Assembly (NCBI GenBank): GCA_903858935.1
Contig: CAIOKO010000024.1
Span: 1-35,000, forward strand
DNA from: an uncultured Schlesneria sp.
GTDB taxonomy: Bacteria > Planctomycetota > Planctomycetia > Planctomycetales > Planctomycetaceae
DNA: 35,000 nt
Reading direction: 5' to 3'
Part shown: one piece after another, positions 16,270 to 25,700 of the stretch
How the letters are laid out: each line of letters starts with the position of its first letter
Position numbering within the stretch: position 1 is the first letter of the stretch
Notes under the pieces: generated by a model
The model's input: only the letters and a program-made list of their open reading frames with translations
Told to the model about the DNA's origin: nothing
The model's database searches: none
Translations under genes and position numbers: made by a program

Positions 16270-16935
16270 ATCTGGCCCGATAAGAGTTGTACTCGACGGA
16301 TGAATGCTGACTGGTCAAAGGTTCTCGCACGGGCTGAGCAGCTGTTATGAAATTTTGCAAAATATTGATAAAAAACTTGAGAGACTTGCGATAAAGGGTT
16401 TGCGCCCGGGATGGCAAGCGGGTCGCATCAGAGGAGGTGGATTGGTATCCAGCAGCTTGGAAGAAGTAGGCTTTTTCTAGCCTCTCTTTTGGGGGTCGAA
16501 CTGCGACAAAGATTTACGGCGTCCGTCGACCTGCTCGCGTGACAGTCTTCGTAAGCCATTATCTTAAAACGAATTAGATCGCCTGAAGACAGGCAGAATA
16601 CGCCGCATTCGTTTATCCAAATCTTTGAAACCAGCAGAACCATTTTCCCGCAATCGAAAAAGCAAAATGAGCGGCAAAACCTCGGATTTGTCGGCAACAA
16701 CTCCTGATCGGCTTCACTACGAGTCAGAGTTAAACGATGTAACGTGCCTCTTCACTTAACTCGATACTCTCGCAAAAACGAAGGTTTTTTGCATTGGCGA
16801 GGTAATAACAAGATGCCCAACAAGAATGCTGTAAAAGTGTTAAGAATTGCTTGGGGTCTGGCAACGCGGTAGAGTATTGTGGTTCAAGCAAGTCACGGTG
16901 AGACATGGCGGGAAACGGGATATGAGGAGCCGCTC
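16270..16935 (+). other. intergenic region without a convincing gene
   Basis: About 665 bases between the DUF1501 and vWA genes. It contains a perfect AGGAGG (16432-16437) followed by a 12-codon frame from TTG 16442. Overlapping its end is a small hairpin AGGCT...AGCCT followed by CTCTTTT (about 16468-16494), which may be a weak terminator. TTGCTT and TAGAGT with 17-nt spacing (about 16847-16875) are a poor promoter match before the vWA gene. The minus-strand frame at 16428-16700 has no family resemblance. Confidence 0.4.
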
Positions 16936-18873
16936 GTGAGTACAAATGCATCACAGCCCGAAGTTTTCGACATGGAAATCGAGCCGACTCGGATTCCGCG
17001 CACGTTGCTGATTGCATGTCTCGTCAGCTTTGGGGTTCATGTGGTGGCTCTTGGGGTCCTGGGAGTCATCAAGATTGCCCAGAACATCAATTCCGTGGCA
17101 TCCGTTTCGACGGTCGTAGACCACGAGGGAGATGATTCATTTCAGCCTCGATTTGACTCGACCGTGTCGGATCAGATTGGTACTGAAGGCGACGTCGCCA
17201 ACTTTTCCGCATCTCAGGAAGCCTCATCCGCTCTCACGAAAGATACACAAGCTGAAATCGAAAGAAGTGTTGATTCCAGTGTCGTCGTGAGTGTTTCAGC
17301 ACCGACAACTGACGAACTTCCCCGCCCGTCAAGGACCGATGTGCTCGCTTCAGTAGCCACTTCCGGAACGACTGAACACGCAGGGGGCGTCAACGGGGCG
17401 ATCGATCGACTGTCTTGGGAAATCGCGAATTCACTACGCGAAAAGAAAACCCTGGTGGTCTGGCTGTTCGACGTATCGCCATCGTTATCGGGACGTCGAG
17501 CACAAATCGCGGACCGAGTGGAAAACGTTTATAAGCAGTTAACGCAATTGAACGTCGGTGCGGACAAAGCCTTAAGAAGCGCTGTCGCCGTCTTCGGCGA
17601 AAAATGTACGATCGTGACAGACAAACCGTTAGACGACGCCGAGGATCTTGTGAAGACCGTTCGCAAGATCAAATCGGAAGCCTCAGGGACGGAAAATACG
17701 TTCGCGGCAGTCAATCTGGTTGCCAACAAGTTCAAATCTCAAAGCGATCGTGATCATCGCGTAATGATGATCGTCGTTACAGACGAAGCGGGCAGCGATC
17801 CGGTGAATCTTGAGCAGGCGATTGTGACTTGCAGGAAATACCAGATTCGATGTTATTGCGTCGGAGACTCGGCCCCATTCGGTCGTGAAACGGTCGAATC
17901 TCAGTTTGAAATGGAAAACGGCGAAACAGTGATCGGGGTCATGCAAAAAGGACCCGAATCATTCTATCCCGAACTGGTTCGACTCGGCTTTTGGGGAACG
18001 CACAGTTACGACCTTGACGACATGTCTTCCGGATTCGGACCGTATGCACTGACGCGGCTGTGCTCCGAAACGAACGGACTTTACTTTATCGCGGATAACG
18101 GCCGAGGTCAGCACCAGTTCGATGCTGCTGTAATGCGGAATTATTCTCCTGATTATCGTCCGATTCCGACGCTGGAGAATGATTTACGTCACAATAAAGC
18201 AAAATCCTCACTCGTCCAGGCTTGCTCCGCTTTGGTCAGCGAAACCCAACGTCGCAAGGTACTGAGCATTGCCATGCCTCGGCTCGATTTCAAAGCCGAT
18301 AACGACACTGTTTTACGGCAGGAATTGACAGAGGCTCAAAAACCAATTGCCGATCTGGATCTGAGTCTGGACAGTCTTTTGAGGCTTTTAGAACAGGGCG
18401 AAAAGGACCGCGTGAAAATTAAGGAAGCCCGCTGGAAGGCAAGCTACGATCTGGCCATGGGTCGAACACTTGCCCTTCGGGTCCGCGCCTTTGGCTACAA
18501 TACGATGCTCGCGGAAATGAAGGCGAATCCCAAAAAGTTTGAAACGGCTGGCAATAATCAATGGCGACTCGTTCCGGCCACTGAAATCACGTCAGGTGCA
18601 ACGACCAAGAAAATGGCGAGCAAGGCCAAAGAGTATCTCAGCCATGTGATCGACGATCACCCCAGAACACCATGGGAATTGCTGGCGAAACGAGAATTAG
18701 GTGTGCCGTTGGGTTGGGAATGGAAAGAGTCGCACTATGACGCCAATCCCCCTATGGCTGCTGGAAATCAGAAAGCACAGGGGCCCAAGATCATCGAAAC
18801 TATCGATCCCGTGACAAAGAAAAAAGTGAAGAAACAGGTCAATGCTGAACCTCCTCAGCGTCGCGACATTTAG
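16936..18873 (+). CDS. membrane-anchored vWA-domain protein 1
   Basis: 645 residues from GTG 16936, chosen for GAGGAG at 6-nt spacing. Short cytoplasmic tail; one span at about 22-46 (TLLIACLVSFGVHVVALGVL); an acidic juxtamembrane stretch; a low-complexity Ser/Thr linker to about 150. Then a von Willebrand A domain with the MIDAS core D179-V-S-P-S in LVVWLFDVSPSLSG and IVVTDEAG as the later strand. A helical C-terminal part carries HPRTPWELLAKREL near 590, echoed in the next gene. The vWA domain is interrupted by a long insert after YCVGDSAPFG. The role is probably protein-protein interaction at the cell envelope. It forms a cluster with the next two genes, and the paralogy to 19033-20976 is clear. 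Confidence 0.85.
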   Translation: MSTNASQPEVFDMEIEPTRIPRTLLIACLVSFGVHVVALGVLGVIKIAQNINSVASVSTVVDHEGDDSFQPRFDSTVSDQIGTEGDVANFSASQEASSALTKDTQAEIERSVDSSVVVSVSAPTTDELPRPSRTDVLASVATSGTTEHAGGVNGAIDRLSWEIANSLREKKTLVVWLFDVSPSLSGRRAQIADRVENVYKQLTQLNVGADKALRSAVAVFGEKCTIVTDKPLDDAEDLVKTVRKIKSEASGTENTFAAVNLVANKFKSQSDRDHRVMMIVVTDEAGSDPVNLEQAIVTCRKYQIRCYCVGDSAPFGRETVESQFEMENGETVIGVMQKGPESFYPELVRLGFWGTHSYDLDDMSSGFGPYALTRLCSETNGLYFIADNGRGQHQFDAAVMRNYSPDYRPIPTLENDLRHNKAKSSLVQACSALVSETQRRKVLSIAMPRLDFKADNDTVLRQELTEAQKPIADLDLSLDSLLRLLEQGEKDRVKIKEARWKASYDLAMGRTLALRVRAFGYNTMLAEMKANPKKFETAGNNQWRLVPATEITSGATTKKMASKAKEYLSHVIDDHPRTPWELLAKRELGVPLGWEWKESHYDANPPMAAGNQKAQGPKIIETIDPVTKKKVKKQVNAEPPQRRDI

Positions 18874-19032
18874 TTGGTTTTGCCGCACGGATGCTGCCAA
18901 ACCATTGCCGACAATTGGTCTTCGTTTGACAACAGGCGTTTCGGCCGACGAACACTGTGACGTTTGGCGTCAACATTTGAAATGTGGTGACTGAGATTTA
19001 GCAGATTCACGATCACCATTGCGAGACGGAAT

Positions 19033-20976
19033 ATGACCGAATTGGTTCCCGAGACTGCATTGGTTCCCGAGACTGCTGGTCCCCCTTCAACAAGGTCTTC
19101 AAACCGAACGATCGTATCCGGTCTGGCTGTTTCGTTTCTGGTCCATGTCTTGATGCTGGCTGGACTGTCGCTGATCGTCTTTAAAGCCCCTCTTGCTCAA
19201 TTGCAGATGATCGTTGATTCCGTCCTAACCGACGAACGAGTGCAAGATGAGTTTCATGACGAGGTCGAACAATCGACAATCGCTGCAGATACCGTCAACT
19301 ATGTTGCGGGTGACATGGCAGCAAGTGGTATTTCGGCTGGTGGTGGAACTGGTGGCCCGGCAGTCGCTCAATACAAGCTCGATGAAGCCGGAAGCCTGCA
19401 GATGCCCAATGTCAAAGTGAACATCAGCAATATCAATTTACCGGGCCTGAATATGATCTCGCAGGACCTCGGTTCAGGCCAGGTGACTGGTGATATCGGG
19501 CGCGTTGTTGAAGGATACGGTGCAGCGCTTGGCCAGATGACACAGGAACTGGTTCGTCTGATGCGAGAACAAAAGGTTCTTGTCGTCTGGTTGTTCGACG
19601 AATCTGAAAGCATGAAAGACGATCAGAAGGAAATTCGCGAGCGTTTCTACAAAGTTTACGAAGAACTGGGCCTTGTCCAGAAAAGTGATTCCCGATTAAA
19701 GGTCTCAGACGAAATGCTGCTGACATCGGTGTTGAGCTTTGGCGAGAAAGTGAATGAACACACACCAAAACCAACATCAAACGTCGACGAAATCAAGAAG
19801 GCCATCGACAGGATTAAGATCGACGAATCTGGCATCGAAAATACTTGCAGCGCCATCCAGGCGGCCGTGACGAAGTACCGGGACACCGCACGCAGTCAAC
19901 GACGAAAACTTGTGATTATCGTTGTAACAGACGAATCGGGCGATGATGGCAAGAATGTCGAAGAGACGATCGAAGCATGCAAACGGATGAAAGCACCGGT
20001 TTATGTTCTTGGGCACTATTCTGTGTTTGGTTACCCGTACGCTCATGTGCACTGGGTCGACCCGAAATACGGCCTGCACCACTGGATTCGGATCAATCGA
20101 GGGCCAGAGACGCCCGAACCGGAATGTCTGCAATTCGATGGCCTTCACCACCGCTGGGACGTTTTTTCCAGCGGCTTCGGACCGTACGAGCAAGTACGGA
20201 TTGCAAAGCAGACCGGCGGCATATTTTTCATGCTGCCGGGAAACGAAGAAAATCTGACTGGGGCGGGTACGAACGAAAAGCGAAAATTTGACTTGCTCGA
20301 CATGCGCGAATACGTACCCGACCTTACCTCGCGCCAGGCCTATGTCAAAGATCGGATGGAGCACAAATTTCGCGAGGCACAATGGCAAGTTGTTGCCGCC
20401 CTCAATCCACATACCGATGAAAAGCTGAATATGCAGCAGCATCATTACAGCGTTGACCCGGCAAACTTCGACCGGCAAGGTGAAGAAACTTTCAAACGAG
20501 CGCTTCGGGCCATGAGCATGTTGAACGATCAGGCTCGAGTTCTCGATTCGGTAAAAAGGCTGCGAGAAAAAGAAACTTCGCAACGCTGGCGAGCCAACTA
20601 CGACCTGATGCACGGGCAATTGCTGGCGTTTCGAGTTCGATTGTTTCAACTGCTGCTTTCGCTCGACCAGCATCGCAAACAACGACCGGTTCCAAAAAAC
20701 CCGATGAATAATTGCTGGGACATCCATCGAGTGAAAGAACTACTGGAGCCAGACAAAGAACAGATCAAGCAGACCAAGGTCGACTTTGAAGAACTGAAGA
20801 AACAAAGTGAGACTGCGAAGAAGGAGTTAGAGGCGGTGATCGAAAATCATCCGCAAACACCTTGGGCACGTCGAGCTCAATGGGAACTCGACAGCGGATT
20901 CGCCATGAAGTTCGTCGAGGTTTACCGTAATCCAAACTACGATAAAATCAACGACATTAAGATTCCCAAACAGTAG
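19033..20976 (+). CDS. membrane-anchored vWA-domain protein 2
   Basis: 647 residues. N-terminal tail with a duplicated LVPETA; one span at about 27-50 (VSGLAVSFLVHVLMLAGLSL); the acidic stretch RVQDEFHDEVEQ; a Gly-rich linker; then a vWA domain with a full MIDAS D189-E-S-E-S in LVVWLFDESESMKDD and IIVVTDESGDDG. The same insert as in protein 1 follows (YVLGHYSVFGYPYAHVHW) and ends in SSGFGPYEQVRIAKQTGG, nearly repeated in protein 1 as SSGFGPYALTRLCSETNG. The C-terminus is coiled coil (about 575-620) ending in HPQTPWARRAQWEL. It is a paralogue of the upstream gene, 159 nt away. The Asp/Ser set suggests metal-dependent ligand binding. Confidence 0.87.
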   Translation: MTELVPETALVPETAGPPSTRSSNRTIVSGLAVSFLVHVLMLAGLSLIVFKAPLAQLQMIVDSVLTDERVQDEFHDEVEQSTIAADTVNYVAGDMAASGISAGGGTGGPAVAQYKLDEAGSLQMPNVKVNISNINLPGLNMISQDLGSGQVTGDIGRVVEGYGAALGQMTQELVRLMREQKVLVVWLFDESESMKDDQKEIRERFYKVYEELGLVQKSDSRLKVSDEMLLTSVLSFGEKVNEHTPKPTSNVDEIKKAIDRIKIDESGIENTCSAIQAAVTKYRDTARSQRRKLVIIVVTDESGDDGKNVEETIEACKRMKAPVYVLGHYSVFGYPYAHVHWVDPKYGLHHWIRINRGPETPEPECLQFDGLHHRWDVFSSGFGPYEQVRIAKQTGGIFFMLPGNEENLTGAGTNEKRKFDLLDMREYVPDLTSRQAYVKDRMEHKFREAQWQVVAALNPHTDEKLNMQQHHYSVDPANFDRQGEETFKRALRAMSMLNDQARVLDSVKRLREKETSQRWRANYDLMHGQLLAFRVRLFQLLLSLDQHRKQRPVPKNPMNNCWDIHRVKELLEPDKEQIKQTKVDFEELKKQSETAKKELEAVIENHPQTPWARRAQWELDSGFAMKFVEVYRNPNYDKINDIKIPKQ

Positions 20977-21162
20977 TCCAAGCAGCAATTGCCCGGCATC
21001 AAAATGATGCACTGCATCATGGTAGCCCCGACGCAAGATGTATCATTGGCAGTTCGCCGTCGTGTTTGACATAATTTTCGTAACACACGTTTTTCAACAT
21101 TTTCTAAACGGACACTCCGTTCGAACAATTCTTCCTTTCTGCCGAACTTGTGCGAGTCTCCC

Positions 21163-22746
21163 ATGAGCACTGAACGCCTCGAACCTTCGTCCCAGCCGAT
21201 ATCCACCGACAGTCCGGTCGCGATTTCCACGGCGGTGAAACCTCCTGCCGGTAAACCGTTGAAACTGTCACTACCAATCGATGAAAAAATCGTTCCGAAG
21301 CAGCCGGAAGCGGGCTGGATGAAATTACCAGTCGTGACTTTGATCAGCCTTTCACTGCATGCGATGGTTCTCGGTGCTCTTGCTTTAGTTGTGCTGAAAA
21401 CACCAAAACTTGTCGAAGAGGTTTTCACCACCGTCACCGATCAAGAGGAGCCCGCTGAAGAGATCGTCGAACAATCGATGCTTCAGCCCGAGGACATTAA
21501 CGATTCCACTCCTCAGTCAATCGTTTCTCAAGAGACCACATCAAACCTTGCTTTTGAAACCAAAGGGCCAATCGACTTGAACGTCAGCGATGGCATTCCG
21601 CAGCTGGAGGCTGCGGACTCCGGCGGCCTGCCTGGTCTGGCAGGCATCAAAGTCGGCAACGAAACGTCAGGGCGAATGTCGGCACAGGCCAAAAAGACGA
21701 TGGTGACGAAATTCGGCGGTAATTCTGCCAGCGAAGCATCTGTGGCATCGGGAATGAAATGGCTGACGAACCATCAATTGCCGGACGGAAGCTGGAGCTT
21801 CGTGCATTCAAAGCACGCCGACTGCAAAGGTCAGTGTTCTCAGGACGGATCATTTACCAATTGTCCGACGGGTGCAACAGGGATGGCGTTGCTTGCATTT
21901 CTGGGTGGGGGGCATACGCACCAGAAGGGGGATTACCAGAAGAACGTGAAGCGTGGAATTGATTTTTTGATTAAGGCCGGACAGCCGACAGAAACTGGCT
22001 TGGATCTTCGAGGCAAAGTGACAGCCAACGAAGGTATGTACGTGCAGGGACTCTGTACGATTGCTCTTTGCGAGTGTGCTGCCATGTCCAAAGACTCACG
22101 AGTTCGGAAGGCGGCAGAGGGGGCTCTCGATTTTATCGTAAAGGCGCAGAATCCCAAGGACGGGGGATGGCGTTACAATCCACGCGATCCTGGTGATATG
22201 TCAGTCACCGGTTGGGAAGTCATGGCACTCAAAAGCGGCACTAACGCGAAGCTCAAATTTCCCACCACATCCTTCAAGAATGCCGAAAAGTTTCTAAAGC
22301 TGGCTCAAGCCGAAGGAGGGGCACAATATGTCTACGATCCCGCGATTGATAAAGCCCCGCCGACACCGACGATGACCGCCGTCGGACTGTTGTGCCGGAT
22401 GTACCTGGGTTGGGACCACAAGAACAAAAAGCTCGCAGAAGGGGTCCAGTATCTCGACAAAATCAAACCGCAACCGAACAACATGTACTTTAATTATTAT
22501 GCGACACAGGTCATGCACCACTGGGGCGGCGAAGAATGGACTCGCTGGAACGAATTGATGCGAGATCAACTCGTCCGAACTCAGCACCAGTTGAAAGATG
22601 GGCATCTGGCCGGAAGCTGGGATCTGGCCGATCCACACGGTGGCGGGGGTCGTTTGTATATGACCTGCCTTTCGATCATGACGCTTGAGGTCTACTATCG
22701 GCATCTACCCATGTATAGCCGTGAAAACATCAAGGTTGAATTCTGA
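21163..22746 (+). CDS. membrane-anchored prenyltransferase/squalene-cyclase-like repeat protein
   Basis: 527 residues from ATG 21163 (a GTG at 21148 is possible). A Pro-rich tail, a span at about 54-78 (LPVVTLISLSLHAMVLGALALVVL), an acidic stretch (TDQEEPAEEIVEQS), a linker, then an alpha/alpha-barrel of repeats from about 190. Examples are SGMKWLTNHQLPDGSWSF, RGIDFLIKAGQPTETGLDL, GALDFIVKAQNPKDGGWRY and GVQYLDKIKPQPNNMYFNY. The QxxDGxW-type turns match terpene-cyclase/prenyltransferase repeats, but no DxDD or DXDDTA catalytic motif is seen, so it is probably a binding scaffold and not a cyclase. It shares its N-terminal build with the two vWA genes upstream, and its stop codon directly abuts that of the convergent gene. 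Confidence 0.82.
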   Translation: MSTERLEPSSQPISTDSPVAISTAVKPPAGKPLKLSLPIDEKIVPKQPEAGWMKLPVVTLISLSLHAMVLGALALVVLKTPKLVEEVFTTVTDQEEPAEEIVEQSMLQPEDINDSTPQSIVSQETTSNLAFETKGPIDLNVSDGIPQLEAADSGGLPGLAGIKVGNETSGRMSAQAKKTMVTKFGGNSASEASVASGMKWLTNHQLPDGSWSFVHSKHADCKGQCSQDGSFTNCPTGATGMALLAFLGGGHTHQKGDYQKNVKRGIDFLIKAGQPTETGLDLRGKVTANEGMYVQGLCTIALCECAAMSKDSRVRKAAEGALDFIVKAQNPKDGGWRYNPRDPGDMSVTGWEVMALKSGTNAKLKFPTTSFKNAEKFLKLAQAEGGAQYVYDPAIDKAPPTPTMTAVGLLCRMYLGWDHKNKKLAEGVQYLDKIKPQPNNMYFNYYATQVMHHWGGEEWTRWNELMRDQLVRTQHQLKDGHLAGSWDLADPHGGGGRLYMTCLSIMTLEVYYRHLPMYSRENIKVEF

Positions 22747-25700
22747 TTATTCATGGGTGCTCGACTTTTGAAGACCCAAAAGGTTTTTTTCAGTCCAGAG
22801 AATTCCCTGGCCACCTTCGGTCAATAAAAGTTCTCGCGGCTCAGATTCAACCTGAAGCCGTTGTGTGATTTCACCCGTGTCGCTATCACAAAGGAGCACG
22901 GTGTGTTGACGCTGATCCACACTCAGCGGCCAGGTTGCAAGAAGACAATGTTCGCTTTGTCTTTCACCAGGGTTATTGGCAGATCCCAGCCGGGGACGAG
23001 CAGCCCAGGCCACGGTTGTTTTCCATTGAGGAGCGACATCACCGAGATACGTTTCAAAACGGGTCTTGCCGTCACGAATCGAAATTCCGCGTAAAAATCC
23101 CCGACTGGCGCCGAACACGAGATCGTGATAAGTCGCGATCTGAACCCTCGGGTTCCGCATCGGAAAGTCGGACAGACCCGATGAATGTCTCCGTGTTCCA
23201 TTGCCCGGATCAAATGTCATCAGTAACGATCCATCTGCCACGGCGACCAGAATTCCGGATTGTTGCCATGCTATGGGACTGGCTTGGCCGATGGGAAAAT
23301 TCTGATACTCCCAGAAATTACCGTTTGTTCGTGTTAAGTCCTCGTTTGTTCTTTGTGCCATCGAGCGATTGAGTTGCAGCAAAACGTAGGCTTTAACCTC
23401 GTCATCAAGGCGTGTCGCAAATTTTAAAACTTCGTCATCCGTCGAGAATCTTGCAGGGTCCGATTTTTCCTGTCGTGATTCGGTAACAATGGATTTTCCA
23501 CTTTCGTGCCAGTCAGCCGGCTGGTTTGCGAATTTCTGCCCGACCATGTGCAAGTCGTCCGTAATGCTGATAATTCGATCCTGTATGACCGTTGGAGCAG
23601 CCTGCCACAGTTCCCCGTTGACGGCGATCTTGCCCATGGACCAATGACTGCTCGGGGACGCCGCCGTAGCCATCCAGGTTCGAGTCGGTTTTGTTGTCTG
23701 CATGAATACGGCGACAGAATGTTTCGAGGCCGCGTCAGACCCCATCCCCTGATTCGCCGTTAATGCTTCGTTGTTCGCTGAGGATTCACGTTTCGCATCA
23801 CCGCAACTCCGAATATGGCCAAAGCCGATTATTCCGTGCAATTGACCGGGAGGTTTGATACTGGCGACAAGTCGACCGTCGCGGGGGTCAAATAATCGAA
23901 CCCCGCGATTCAAATCAAACGACGCAGGCCACGACACAGATTCATCGAAGTCATCTGTACCCCTTGCAAATAATGGCGTCGAGCCTTTGTTATCGGTTTG
24001 CTCCCAGACACGTCGTCCGTTGTCTGGCTTGAATGCTTCCCATCCGTGCGGCGTTCCGATCAATAAATCGAAATCATTCCAACCGGCGACCAGGATCGGG
24101 CTTGAAGCGGTCACTTCCCAGCGAATATCGCCCGTGGCCCAATTAATACTGCGCCACAACCATTTGTCCCTTAACTTTTCTGGCTTGGTGCAGATCAATA
24201 GCGAAGCGAGTTCTGCTGAGGGGGGTTCATGTTTCGGGATAATAATTTGAGCGTCGTCAAATAGCGGGAGCGACCAGGTTCGCTCAAGACTCAGCGGTTG
24301 CGATCTCGAAATGGATTCGTTCAATCGAAGTCCTGTTTTTAGCAGGTCACCAAGATTGGTTTTTCGCCCGGCGAAAACAACTTCAGTTTTCGGATCGCAC
24401 TTGGCCAATTCTGTTAAAAGTCTCGATGCCGGCGCTCGTCGATGTGAATCATCAAGTAATTCGAGCATGGCGACCGTCGATTCGACGAACGCCTGATTAT
24501 CAACTGCGCTTTTTTGAATGTCTTCTAGAGCGGCATACGCCTGAGGAATAGCACCCTCTTTGCGGTAGTACCGGGCGAGCAGTTGCCTGGCCTCGGCGAG
24601 TGCGGACGCATGAGGGTAGGTACGGATCAATTTTCGAAGTCGTTCGGCATCGGGCTCCAACCTGAGCCTTTCCAATTCCGTTGAGGCGACCGATTCAATG
24701 GATAGATAAGCATTTCGACCATGCTCAGTAATCAGTCGAGACATCTGCTCAGCGGCTTCTTGCCCTGCGCTGCTGAGCTCGCGAGGGGACATCGCAAGTC
24801 GTTCGTCACGGAGAATTGTCTGGAGATGTTCCAGTGCATTCTCGGGGTGATGAAGTGCCTCTTCGACATCAGCCAGTTTGAAAGTCAGATTGATTCGACG
24901 TGCGTCGTCATCGGCAAGGGCCCTCGCCCGCTGCCAATACTCGCGTGTCGAAATCATATCTTTTTCACGGCAGGCAACGGTACCCGCGTCCTGCAATATT
25001 TTCGAAAGCTGACGTCGAGCAAGAACACGATCGAGATCTTCCTGGTCATTCCGATCAATGAGCTGTTGAATTCGCCTGGCCGCTTTTTCAATCAATCCCT
25101 CTGCAGCTTCGATTTCTGCCAGGCGCAATTGGATGGCAGTATTGCCTGGGTACTCAGTGACTTCTCGCTCAATTCGTTCCTTAAGCACGCTATACTCAAA
25201 GTAAGCTGACACGCGATCCGGTTGAGCAACGACCAGCATCCCGCTTGCAAAAGTCAGGTTTCCTCCTTGCTGTGCTGAGTCAGGTGTTTTCAGCAAGATC
25301 TTTCGCGTGTGCTGACCGGTTTGCTGCGAATAGACTTCGATTGTTTCGCGACCAGGTAACAAGATTTGCCCCCCGGCGAGAAGCCCACGACCAAATTCGG
25401 ATTTCTCACTTTTTGGTGTTGTCCAGACGACGGAACCATCTACGACGTCAATTGCGGACAATGAACTTCCACTCACAATCAGCAGCCCTGCGGCACCTCC
25501 GTCAGCCACACCGAGCAACTGGTGCCATTGATTCTCTCGCCGCTGACGGTCCTCGTGTTCGCGTCGATCCAGCTCCGAATTCGGCACAAGCGGATTCGTC
25601 AGGTAGGGATACTTCCATTCAAGATGGCCGGAATCGGCCTTGAGGCACAATGCGAAATCGGCATCGTTTGGAGCAACAAATAATAATCCTTGATGAAATA

